Positions 9,476 to 18,148 of a stretch of 64,000 nt of DNA are shown here, piece by piece. How positions within the stretch are numbered: position 1 is the stretch's first letter; each line of letters begins with the position of its first letter. A program made the position numbers and the translations under genes. The notes under the pieces are model-generated. The model was given only the letters and a program-made list of their open reading frames with translations, had not been told where the DNA came from and searched no databases. Source of the stretch: Paraglaciecola sp. MB-3u-78 (GTDB taxonomy: Bacteria > Pseudomonadota > Gammaproteobacteria > Enterobacterales > Alteromonadaceae); NCBI RefSeq assembly GCF_002835935.1, contig NZ_PJCF01000003.1, forward strand, positions 186,001 to 250,000, in the 5' to 3' direction.

Positions 9476-10516
9476 ATGAATGATTTCAACAAAAAAATTG
9501 AAAAAAACGAAGATGACGAAAAATACCAAGAAAGTAAAAAACGACAGAGTGAGCAGTTAGAAGCCAAACAATTAATGATTGCGAAGCTATTGTCATTCAT
9601 GCCGCCACTTCACAAGCTGCCACCCAAATTATTCAGACCTATATTTTCGATGATGGATCGAATGTTAGGACTTAAGAAAATTGAGATGCATCAGGTTGTT
9701 GATTTGAATATCCCTGTTAGTACTCATAACCGTGACGTTACAACCATAAAAATTCGTACCTACTATCCAATAAATCCAATAGAAAAAACGTCTATTAAAA
9801 CGTTAGTATATTTTCATGGTGGTGGCTGCGTCATTGGCAGTATTAATACGCATGATCGATTTTGTCGATATTTGGCCAAACACGGCAACATGAATATTAT
9901 TTCTGTGGATTATCGACTGTCCCCTGAATATAAATTTCCAACGCCAATTTGCGATGCGATTGATGCTTGGAACTATATCCATGACAATCACAAAGCACTG
10001 AATATCCATCCAAAATACATCGGCGTAGGTGGCGACAGTGCCGGCGCGTATCTAGCATGTTTAATTGGACTCAGAACATTACAAACAGAGCTGCCGGTGC
10101 AGAGCAAAGTAACACCGCAATTTCAGTTTTTATTATATCCCATGTTCGACTTGCAAGGCCTGACGGAGTCTTACCGACATTTCAATAAACAGTTACTGCT
10201 AACACGGGATCTGATGGATTATTTTAGACAACATTATTTAAATTCTTTAGACGAAGCCGTGCTTCCATTAGTAAGTCCGCTTTTAACAAACGACATTAGC
10301 GAGTCTCCAGACAGCTATGTCTTAACCCTAGGATTCGATCCATTAAGAGATGATGGTATAGCGTATGCCGAACGGCTAAAAGCGGCAGGTATATCAACAC
10401 ATCACGAACACTATGCTGATTGTATGCATGGTTTTATATCAGTGACAGCACTAAGTGCTCGCGCTAAACAAGCCACTCATAATGTGGCTATGGCTTTAAA
10501 GAAGTTTAATCATTAA
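9476..10516 (+). CDS. Alpha/beta hydrolase, hormone-sensitive-lipase (esterase) family
   Basis: The 346-residue protein has the HGGG oxyanion motif (about residues 114-117) and the nucleophile elbow GDSAGA (about 184-189) of the bacterial hormone-sensitive lipase family. A catalytic Asp lies in GFDPLRDDG and the His in HGFI near the C-terminus. The charged N-terminal 40 residues form a lysine/glutamate-rich helix without a signal peptide, so it is cytoplasmic. It follows the SDR by 46 bases and would hydrolyse the ester or lactone made by the monooxygenase (inference). Confidence 0.92.
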   Translation: MNDFNKKIEKNEDDEKYQESKKRQSEQLEAKQLMIAKLLSFMPPLHKLPPKLFRPIFSMMDRMLGLKKIEMHQVVDLNIPVSTHNRDVTTIKIRTYYPINPIEKTSIKTLVYFHGGGCVIGSINTHDRFCRYLAKHGNMNIISVDYRLSPEYKFPTPICDAIDAWNYIHDNHKALNIHPKYIGVGGDSAGAYLACLIGLRTLQTELPVQSKVTPQFQFLLYPMFDLQGLTESYRHFNKQLLLTRDLMDYFRQHYLNSLDEAVLPLVSPLLTNDISESPDSYVLTLGFDPLRDDGIAYAERLKAAGISTHHEHYADCMHGFISVTALSARAKQATHNVAMALKKFNH

Positions 10517-10689
10517 TCCCAGTACTTGATGTTAGAGCACAGAATTTCTATTAACATCAAAACCTTTGTATGAAATTCATACGTTTATTTAAATCTTATT
10601 TTGCATCTGTGAGATCCATTGTTTACGAAGGCAATTTTTGTTAATTTCACGTCATTGAAAAACAAATATTCATTAAGAACTACACTATT

Positions 10690-13600
10690 ATGAAGCTTGC
10701 TGCTTTAATTCAGCCATCAATTCATCTACAAATAGAATCTTTATATCAAGCTTTCTTAGAGCTAAATGCAGTGGAACAAACCACGTTGATGATTTTGGCT
10801 GTGGTGTACAAACCTATTGGCATTAACAAGTTAGCGCATGTAATGGATATATTGGACAGTAGAGGTTTTTTGCCACAACCAAAAAAAGAATATCGTTTAA
10901 TGGTGCAGCAAAAAGAGCAATTGACTCAACTGTCGTTATTGATCCCTAACCGGGAGGGACTGCAACTCAATAGATTGCTTGCCAACCGTTTAACCGCTGA
11001 GATAGATCAATTTCACGCCTTATTTGCGCTTACAACTCATGGCCAATCACATTCAACCTTACTTGAGATCATCACAGCCGCTGAACAGGTTGTGCCGGTG
11101 GTAGACAGCTACAGTTGGCAGAACAAAGAGGTCGATAGAAGCAGAGTTATCCGAGACCTCTATTATTTGAATCAAATAGAACCGCTTGAAGCTGCCTTAG
11201 CGTTCAATAAAAACCCACAAATTATTAATCATAAGCAAAATCGAATTTTAGTTGAACTTCTATTTTTACCGTTTGAGTTAAGTTCGTTTTTAGCATTACC
11301 TAAGGTGCTGCAATACCAGGCGTTTACAACCTTGATTAGAACGTTTCAAATAGAAGGGCAAAGCTGTGCTTATCCGGTGCAATTATTGGAGCAAGTTTGC
11401 GTTGCAAATTCTGACAGAATAAGCCCCTTATACAATATCGACTGTCATCATTTATTGGCAGAACAGTATTTGTATCAAATGCGATTTAACGATTTTGAGC
11501 GCATACAAGTTATCCAAGATATCAGTAGTTACGGTTTGCAGTTACAAGGTACATATTGCTTTTTAATGGGCGAAAACCAACAAGCTATCGACTATTTTGA
11601 GCAAGCCATGCTCGCAAAAAACAAACTGACAAAACGCAAAAAACAATATTTAAATGACGTGTTGGGATATTTCTATAAATTGGCATTGATGGTTCACGGC
11701 AACCAACAGGATGTAAGTTATTTTTCACATGCCATACAACAAGTCGAATTTGAAGACAGCGACCGTAAATCCGATAATGATTTTTTCTATATAGGGCAAG
11801 GTGTTGTTAAACCGATTCAGAGCTTACTGTCATGCGAAAAATATACTATAAATATTGAATTTAATAGCGTTGATGATGATATTGATTTTTTCTCTCACCA
11901 GCTCTGCTATTTTAATTATTTATTGGCGCAGGTTTGGTGTAACCAAAGCAAAGGCCCAGAATGGGCTAAATTAGCATTAAGATACCAAGCACATTTTGAG
12001 CAACTGGCTTACCCCTTATTTGCGCAAATTTGTTGTCAAATGGCAGCGAGTTTTACTGATGAAAATCCCGATTTAAAGAAACAGTCAGACCTCGCATCCG
12101 AATCGATATTAATCGATTTCAGCAACCTGATAGAAATTAAATCACAGTGGGACTTAGCGCTAGATAAATTAATTGCACTCAATCCAAATGCTGAAAAAAA
12201 TGCGGCACAGAATATACAAAAAACAATCAAGCCAGTGCGTTTAATTTGGGAATTTGAAAAGAGTTATGGCCATACATTAACGGCTCGTGAGCAAAAGTTT
12301 AATAAATCAGGTTGGAGCAAAGGTCGAGTCGTTTCGTTAAAACGTTTGAAAGAAGAAACCGCTTTATTCGACTACTTAAGCGAAAGCGATAAGAAGATTT
12401 GTCGTGCAATCGATGCTTATCAAAGTTGGGGATATTACTCAAAACTTGAATACACACTGCAAGGATTGTCGGCACTGGAAGCAGCAGTGGGAATCGACAA
12501 CTTATACCAATCAGATGATTTAAGCCAAGTTATTGAAATCATCAAGCGCGAGCCTGAATTATTGGTTAGTCAGCATGGCGACCAACTATGTTTAAGTATC
12601 GCGGATTTACCCGATGATATTAGCAGTGACGAGGGGCAGCCCGCTTACGATTTAAAGTCTATTACTGATACACAATACCAGCTCACGGTGTTTTCGCCTG
12701 AACATCTTAAAGTGGCCGACATCATTGGCGAGGCAGGTTTGTTAATTCCCATCAGTGCCAAGCAAAAAGCGCTAGCAGGCATAGCGGCCATTGCGCCGTT
12801 TTTAAATATTCAATCTGATATCACAGAGCTTGATACTGGGTTAGCAATCCATGAATGCGACCCCAATTTAGTGGTGAATATTCAGCCCACTCAAAACGGG
12901 TTAACATTTACTTGCGTGGTGATGCCATTTGGCGAAAAAGGGCCTGCATTTAAACCAGCAGTTGGTAATGCCAGTTTAACCACCGATTTAAACGGCAAGC
13001 GCATGGCAACCCAACGTGACCTAATGCGCGAAGAAACATTATTGGATCAACTTGACCAAGCGTGCCCAGCCTTTCTGAATATGCCAGATAACGTTTTATT
13101 ACTAGACGATTTACAAACCGCGCTAGCAGCCTTAGAACAGTTAGAAATAGCCATTAACCAAGCACCATTTGATTTAGTGCTGCGTTGGCCGAAAGGCAAA
13201 AAAATCACGCTATCAAAAAAGCTAGACTCCGAGCATCTGCAACTCGCGTTTAGTCAAAAAAATGCGTGGTTTGATATTACCGGCGACTTGCAAATAGACA
13301 ATGAGCAAGTGATTGACCTACGAAAACTGCTTGAATTGGTACAAACCAGCAATGGCCGTTTTATCGAGCTTGGTACTGATCAAATACTCGCCTTGTCTGA
13401 TGATTTACGCCACAAACTCGAGTTAATCAATCAAGTCACCGACGACGGCAAATTTCACCCCTTAGCTAGTTTGAAAATAGAAGAAGCCACAACGGGTATG
13501 CGTATGAAAACCATTCATGCGTGGGATCAACAAACCCAAAAAATGCATCAAGCGAATACCCTTGAACCGCAAATTCCCTCGACCTTTCAAGCGCAATTGC

Positions 13601-15003
13601 GTGACTACCAATTAGTAGGATTCGACTGGGCATCGCGTCTTGCACATTGGGGCGCAGGCGCTTGTTTAGCTGACGATATGGGTTTGGGAAAAACCTTACA
13701 AGGCCTCGCTATTTTATTGTCCCGGGCTAAGCAAGGCCCCAGTTTAGTCATCGCACCCACATCGGTTTGTTTTAATTGGCAACAAGAAGCCCTAAAATTT
13801 GCGCCCACCCTGAACATTAAAATATTTTCAGACTCAACTAACACCAAAAATCGTGAAATTTTGTTAAACGAATTAGGCCCGTTTGATTGTGTGATCATAA
13901 GCTATGGACTGTTACAAAGAGAAAGTGAAATACTCAAAGACGTTCACTGGCACAGCATAGTAGCCGACGAAGCCCAAGCATTAAAAAACCCATTAACCAA
14001 ACGTACGAAAGCCGCCGTCGCATTAAAAAGTGATTTTAAAATGATCACCACTGGCACACCCATTGAAAATAATTTAACCGAGCTTTGGAGTTTATTCCGC
14101 TTTATTAACCCTGGTTTACTTGGCAACATAAAACGCTTTGGGGAACGTTTTTCAGTGCCAATCGAAAACGCAAACGAAGACCCACTCGCCGCGCGCAAAG
14201 CCAGCCAAGCACTTAAAGCGCTGATCCAACCGTTTATCTTACGGCGCATGAAAAACCAAGTATTAACTGAATTACCACCCCGCACCGAAATTAATATTCG
14301 AGTAGAAATGAGTCCCAAAGAGCGTGACTTTTACGAAGCGCTGAGACTCAATGCAATAGACAATATCAGCCAAAACGACCAACAAGCCAATGCAGGCGAA
14401 CAGCGCATTAAAATGCTTGCCGAACTCGTGAAACTGCGCCAAGCCTGTTGCCACCCTAAATTAGTCATGGCAGAGACCGACATACCCAGCGCCAAACTAG
14501 CTGCCCTCGACGAATTACTCGAAGAGCTGAAACTCAATAATCATAAAGCGCTCATTTTTAGCCAGTTTGTTGGGCACTTACAATTGATAAAACAACACAT
14601 CGAAGCCAAAGGATTAAGTTATCAATATTTAGATGGCTCCACACCGCAAAAACAGCGACAAAAACGCGTTAATGCGTTTCAAAGTGGGGAAGGCGATATA
14701 TTTTTAATCAGCCTTAAAGCCGGCGGTTCAGGACTAAACTTAACCGCAGCAGACTACGTAATACACATGGACCCTTGGTGGAACCCAGCAGTAGAAGAAC
14801 AAGCCTCTGACAGAGCCCACCGCATAGGTCAAACACGGCCAGTTACCATTTATAGGTTAATTACGCAAAACACCATAGAACAAAGAATTGTCGCTTTACA
14901 TCAACATAAACGAAACTTAGCAGACACACTTCTATCGGGTAACGAAGTCGTGACTAAACTATCGGTAGATGACATGCTGAGTCTACTGAAAGAGACATTT
15001 TAA
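10690..15003 (+). CDS. SNF2-family DEAD/DEAH helicase with large N-terminal extension
   Basis: The 1437-residue protein has a C-terminal SNF2 ATPase: Walker A in DDMGLGKTLQG (about residue 995), DEAQ box (about 1092), TGTPIENNL, and domain 2 with FSQFVGHL, GGSGLNL and DRAHRIGQ (about 1375). The first 950 or so residues are helical and I recognise no enzyme there; residues about 290-340 look like tetratricopeptide-type helices. SNF2 proteins move along double-stranded DNA and displace bound proteins. It seems to be transcribed alone: 173 bases follow the previous gene, and the next gene is convergent with a 6-base gap. Confidence 0.92.
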   Translation: MKLAALIQPSIHLQIESLYQAFLELNAVEQTTLMILAVVYKPIGINKLAHVMDILDSRGFLPQPKKEYRLMVQQKEQLTQLSLLIPNREGLQLNRLLANRLTAEIDQFHALFALTTHGQSHSTLLEIITAAEQVVPVVDSYSWQNKEVDRSRVIRDLYYLNQIEPLEAALAFNKNPQIINHKQNRILVELLFLPFELSSFLALPKVLQYQAFTTLIRTFQIEGQSCAYPVQLLEQVCVANSDRISPLYNIDCHHLLAEQYLYQMRFNDFERIQVIQDISSYGLQLQGTYCFLMGENQQAIDYFEQAMLAKNKLTKRKKQYLNDVLGYFYKLALMVHGNQQDVSYFSHAIQQVEFEDSDRKSDNDFFYIGQGVVKPIQSLLSCEKYTINIEFNSVDDDIDFFSHQLCYFNYLLAQVWCNQSKGPEWAKLALRYQAHFEQLAYPLFAQICCQMAASFTDENPDLKKQSDLASESILIDFSNLIEIKSQWDLALDKLIALNPNAEKNAAQNIQKTIKPVRLIWEFEKSYGHTLTAREQKFNKSGWSKGRVVSLKRLKEETALFDYLSESDKKICRAIDAYQSWGYYSKLEYTLQGLSALEAAVGIDNLYQSDDLSQVIEIIKREPELLVSQHGDQLCLSIADLPDDISSDEGQPAYDLKSITDTQYQLTVFSPEHLKVADIIGEAGLLIPISAKQKALAGIAAIAPFLNIQSDITELDTGLAIHECDPNLVVNIQPTQNGLTFTCVVMPFGEKGPAFKPAVGNASLTTDLNGKRMATQRDLMREETLLDQLDQACPAFLNMPDNVLLLDDLQTALAALEQLEIAINQAPFDLVLRWPKGKKITLSKKLDSEHLQLAFSQKNAWFDITGDLQIDNEQVIDLRKLLELVQTSNGRFIELGTDQILALSDDLRHKLELINQVTDDGKFHPLASLKIEEATTGMRMKTIHAWDQQTQKMHQANTLEPQIPSTFQAQLRDYQLVGFDWASRLAHWGAGACLADDMGLGKTLQGLAILLSRAKQGPSLVIAPTSVCFNWQQEALKFAPTLNIKIFSDSTNTKNREILLNELGPFDCVIISYGLLQRESEILKDVHWHSIVADEAQALKNPLTKRTKAAVALKSDFKMITTGTPIENNLTELWSLFRFINPGLLGNIKRFGERFSVPIENANEDPLAARKASQALKALIQPFILRRMKNQVLTELPPRTEINIRVEMSPKERDFYEALRLNAIDNISQNDQQANAGEQRIKMLAELVKLRQACCHPKLVMAETDIPSAKLAALDELLEELKLNNHKALIFSQFVGHLQLIKQHIEAKGLSYQYLDGSTPQKQRQKRVNAFQSGEGDIFLISLKAGGSGLNLTAADYVIHMDPWWNPAVEEQASDRAHRIGQTRPVTIYRLITQNTIEQRIVALHQHKRNLADTLLSGNEVVTKLSVDDMLSLLKETF

Positions 15004-15009
15004 GTATGG

Positions 15010-15285
15010 TTAACAAACTCCCATTATATTGTGACTTCCAAAAGTGATTAATCGCAACACAAGCTCTCCATCTTCATACTTATAACCAAGCAGTGTTAGC
15101 TGCTTTGCCATTGTAAACTTATGCACTCTTAAGTCACTTAAATCGCCTTTTTTCTGCTTCCCCATTAATGGATTTTCAAGCAGCGTATTCACCGCTTTGT
15201 CTAAATCTTTCTTTTGGTTAGATTTAAGTTTTTTAAGTGCTTTCTTGAAGGTTAGTGTTTGAGTAACTCTGCGTTTTTCAGCCAA
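15010..15285 (-). CDS. RelE/ParE-family toxin
   Basis: This small basic protein of about 91 residues fits the RelE/ParE fold (LTFKKALKKLKSNQKKDLDK, then PLMGKQKKGDLSDLRVHKF, then GYKYEDGELVLRLITFGSH). I place the start at a TTG (15285), eight bases before the antitoxin stop, because AGAGG sits nine to ten bases upstream; the frame is open further to 15330. Translational coupling to the antitoxin is likely. Toxins of this group cleave mRNA or inhibit gyrase; which one is not clear. Confidence 0.75.
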   Translation of the reverse strand: MAEKRRVTQTLTFKKALKKLKSNQKKDLDKAVNTLLENPLMGKQKKGDLSDLRVHKFTMAKQLTLLGYKYEDGELVLRLITFGSHNIMGVC

Positions 15286-15499
15286 ACTTATATTCCTCTG
15301 TTTGGCCCAATGCCTCTTCAGCTTTTGCAACTAATGCATCTTGGACGAATTCATAAGTGAGATCTGGGTTCTCAGCCATCGCCTTACCAATTTTAGCCCA
15401 ATATTCAATTTGTTTGGCAGCACTTCGTGACTCAACTGAACCCACTGCTTTTGCTTGGGAAACCAAGCTTTCATCTAATCTAATGCTGGCAGTTGCCAT
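15278..15499 (-). CDS. ParD-like antitoxin
   Basis: The 73-residue protein begins MATASIRLDESLV, a ribbon-helix-helix start, and continues SVESRSAAKQIEYWAKIG, as in the ParD-like antitoxin family. AGGAGG lies upstream of the chosen ATG. It overlaps the toxin start by eight bases. The upstream inverted repeats (15510-15555) are likely its own operator. Confidence 0.82.
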   Translation of the reverse strand: MATASIRLDESLVSQAKAVGSVESRSAAKQIEYWAKIGKAMAENPDLTYEFVQDALVAKAEEALGQTEEYKFG

Positions 15500-15509
15500 A
15501 TCATCCTCC

Positions 15510-15555
15510 TTGCTACAAATGTTGCAATAATTGCTAAATAGTAGCAAGTTACTAC
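15510..15555. promoter_or_regulatory. Candidate autoregulatory operator of the 15.0-15.5 kb toxin-antitoxin pair
   Basis: TTGCTAC (15510-15516) is answered by GTAGCAA (15541-15547), and GTAG-N7-CTAC forms a second dyad at 15541-15555. The cluster lies just upstream of the antitoxin start, where such antitoxins usually bind. Confidence 0.45.
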
Positions 15556-15704
15556 AAAAAGCAAAGAGCTAACTGTGGATTGTGTCAAACCTCAAGCTAT
15601 CAATTCATATTCTGGCATCGCATGTGGATAGAGCAATTTAAAAGGATAAGATCATATAATTAATCTTATAATCGGTTAAATATAAATAATATCTCGTGAA
15701 TGCT

Positions 15705-17192
15705 TTACCCAGTTGGTAATTCAACACGGTATTTTGATATTTGTCGATTAAAAACGGCGACTCCTTGGTCGGGTAATTTATGAGCAAAATGGTTTTCAAG
15801 CGTTGCCCTAGCTTCTGAGTAATCGCCCCATTCTATAGAGTGGGTATAACCATGTAAGTCAGAGAATACTTTAGTTATCGTTCTAAATTTATTACTTCTC
15901 GTCGCGCCTCTTAAGCCATTTAAATAACTGTCTCGGTGTACTGTAGGTACAATAATTTTAACTTCTTCCACATTCACTAATTCTGCATTCATCATTATCC
16001 TAGCAAGTCGACCATTTCCATCATCAAATGGATGGCATTCAGTCACCAGAAACTGGATGAAAATTGCTCTTGCTAAACCCTCAGGCAAGCTTTGATAGAA
16101 CGGAAATGCCTGTGCGAATGTTCCCTCTATTTGTTCTGGGGATACGAATACCGTGTCACCTGCTTTATTCGCTTTTATTTTTAACTGACCGGGCCTTTTT
16201 TCAGGACGCGCTTCCATAATTAAACTGTGACGTTGCATGAGTAAGTCTAATAGCTCTTCGACATTATTCGGGAGCGTAGACATTTCTGTATAGTCTTGAA
16301 CTACATCAAAAACCGCTAACACATCATGACTATCTTGATGGCGACTACTAATCTCATGCTTCTCAAATACAATTTGCTCCGCTTCTTCTATCTCAAATTC
16401 TGTACCTTCAATGTAGTTGGAGAAGTAACTCTCAAAAAAAGATAAATTTCGCCAGCTAGATGCGCTGTATTGGTATGGTCTTGAGACAAATTGACATTGA
16501 CGTAAATACTTAGCCAAGTTTCCAAACATCTCAATTCTAGTTGGGTCGAACGGCTCTTTTTGGGCAACAGCAATGGCCCTTTCTGTAGATAATGCCGTAA
16601 TAGATTGGGTAGACAAAATGGCACCGATCAAGCGTTCAAGAGCATGAAACTCTTTCTCCATTTTAAGCACTGAACAATTCGCACGCGCCTCATCTCTAAT
16701 TCGATTAAGCTCTTTTTCACCATAGCGTTCAAGTAATCGACATAGCTCTTGTTCAGCCCAATTCTTACCTAAGGACTTAGGAGCTGCTACATCTTTATGG
16801 CTAATTTGTAAATTTTCCAATAAATATCGTGTCGGAGAACTTCGAAATGAGTGAAGTTGAAAAGGCTCCTTGAGATGTTCAACATCACCGGGAAGCACTT
16901 CAACCGTTAAAAGATCACTGATTTGTATTTTTTTACGGATTTTGACTGGTGCGGTGATATATACCACCTTATTTTCAGGCAATAATGATACTGCTGTAGC
17001 ATGCGACACTACTGCCGAAGGATATAGATACTGTACTATTTGATACCATTTATTGTTCAGTAACGTAGGAATATCTTCCCATGCTGCATCGGTATAGACA
17101 CCTTGCCGTATTCTTTTTAATTCGCCTTGAGCAACAGCCTTAGAAAACCGCTTGGCCTCCGATGTATCTTTAGCAAAAATTAATTGAGACAT
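15705..17192 (-). CDS. AbiEi-like DNA-binding domain fused to a Fic AMP-transferase
   Basis: The 495-residue protein opens with a winged-helix region resembling the AbiEi antitoxin N-terminus (FSKAVAQGELKRIRQGVYTD, then SHATAVSLLPENKVVYIT). The C-terminal half is a Fic domain with the catalytic motif HPFDDGNGRLAR near residue 390. A class II inhibitory helix motif SNYIEG (about residue 262) precedes it, fitting the [S/T]xxxE[G/N] pattern, so activity is probably self-inhibited. Fic enzymes usually transfer AMP onto Ser, Thr or Tyr of targets. One protein thus joins an antitoxin-type DNA-binding head and a toxin-type enzyme. Four repeats upstream are its likely operator. Confidence 0.88.
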   Translation of the reverse strand: MSQLIFAKDTSEAKRFSKAVAQGELKRIRQGVYTDAAWEDIPTLLNNKWYQIVQYLYPSAVVSHATAVSLLPENKVVYITAPVKIRKKIQISDLLTVEVLPGDVEHLKEPFQLHSFRSSPTRYLLENLQISHKDVAAPKSLGKNWAEQELCRLLERYGEKELNRIRDEARANCSVLKMEKEFHALERLIGAILSTQSITALSTERAIAVAQKEPFDPTRIEMFGNLAKYLRQCQFVSRPYQYSASSWRNLSFFESYFSNYIEGTEFEIEEAEQIVFEKHEISSRHQDSHDVLAVFDVVQDYTEMSTLPNNVEELLDLLMQRHSLIMEARPEKRPGQLKIKANKAGDTVFVSPEQIEGTFAQAFPFYQSLPEGLARAIFIQFLVTECHPFDDGNGRLARIMMNAELVNVEEVKIIVPTVHRDSYLNGLRGATRSNKFRTITKVFSDLHGYTHSIEWGDYSEARATLENHFAHKLPDQGVAVFNRQISKYRVELPTG

Positions 17193-17208
17193 AGCTTCAC
17201 CAGTAAAA

Positions 17209-17311
17209 ACTAGATATAAAAATCATAATAAATGAAATACTGGATATAAACAAACAATAATTATGAATTACTTGATATAAAACATAGGAATAGTGAAATA
17301 TTAGAGATAAA
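17209..17311. repeat. Four ACT-N-GATATAAA direct repeats upstream of the AbiEi-Fic gene
   Basis: Copies lie at 17209-17220 (ACTAGATATAAA), 17239-17250 (ACTGGATATAAA), 17270-17281 (ACTTGATATAAA) and 17300-17311 (ATTAGAGATAAA, two changes in the core). The spacing is 30, 31 and 30 bases, about three helical turns, so all face one side of the DNA. The array begins 17 bases upstream of the Fic gene ATG. It probably overlaps the promoter and serves as operator for the protein's own N-terminal domain (inference). Confidence 0.75.
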
Positions 17312-17473
17312 AATGAATGTATTTATTCAAATTTTTTATTAAGTTGTTCGAAAATACTTTAGGCACCCCACCTTATCCCCCTAAACATTAAGCACTCACA
17401 CAAACCATTTGAATTTTAATGAAATCATTTCATGTAATAAATTTTGTTAGGGATAAAATCAAAAATATAAATT

Positions 17474-17719
17474 TTATTGTACATTAAATTTATATCCTAG
17501 CGCTTTATATCCTTTCTCTCGTTTCTTCCACATACGTTGTAATGTTGGGTAATCATCAATGAAATCGTAAACTTGAATAACCTTTTTAGTACTCCATTCT
17601 CGCTGAATTCGTCCAGCATATTGCGCTAAGATCCCTTTCCAAGCTATCATTTCATTTCTAGCTTGGTCACAAACTAAGTGCTTATAAATTTGAGATATAT
17701 GTGGTCTAGTTTCAGGTAT
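17474..17719 (-). pseudogene. TOTE-type helicase C-terminal fragment with internal deletion
   Basis: An 82-codon open stretch without a start codon reads RPHISQIYKHLVCDQARNEM, then AWKGILAQYAGRIQREW, then RMWKKREKGYKALGY before a stop. These are parts of helicase domain 2 of the DEAD/DEAH protein found in TOTE-type primase-helicase systems, where LAQYAGR is motif VI. The segment normally between NEMI and AWKG, including motif V, is missing with the frame kept. The primase and the first helicase part of similar proteins occur at 25.6 and 31.5 kb on the same strand. Confidence 0.6.
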
Positions 17720-18148
17720 TAACCATTACAAGGTCGATACAAGCAGAAAAGCCAGAGTTAGGCGTAAACAACGCATGGCCGCAATGGATACCGACTACCT
17801 TGAGGCCATATTTTTAGCGGGATGCACGTTAATTGAGCAATAATTAGGCACTCACGCTCTTGCTGTGCCCTTTAATTGCTCTAGGCCCGCAACCTGTGCA
17901 TATAATAAAAACCACGCAAGCCTAATTCATAGCCTACTAATTTCGTGTATTAATACTCTTCTTCTCTGATGGAGTGGTGGCCCCAGCATAAGACCATATT
18001 CACATCGAGGTCTTGTGATATGGCTTTGGCATGGTGGGTGGTTAAGCTCGTCCGTGCGTCTATTAATTTTTCGAAATTGGTACCGTGTTAGCTCCCATAT
18101 AGAGCATATCGCGAAGCACGGCGAACAAATTTTCATGCACGCCGGTTA
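17720..18148. other. Gene remnants of unknown origin
   Basis: This stretch contains short open pieces, such as leftward TNFEKLIDARTSLTTHHAKA with a following WGHHSIREEEY, and rightward RRKQRMAAMDTDYLEAIFLA. None has an intact frame or a start. I do not recognise the families. It probably represents decayed insertions between the TOTE fragment and the diguanylate cyclase. Confidence 0.4.

Noticed and set aside
17209-17311. CRISPR-like array
   Set aside because: Repeats are only 12 bases with 18-19-base AT-rich spacers, and no cas genes are nearby; they fit an operator array better.
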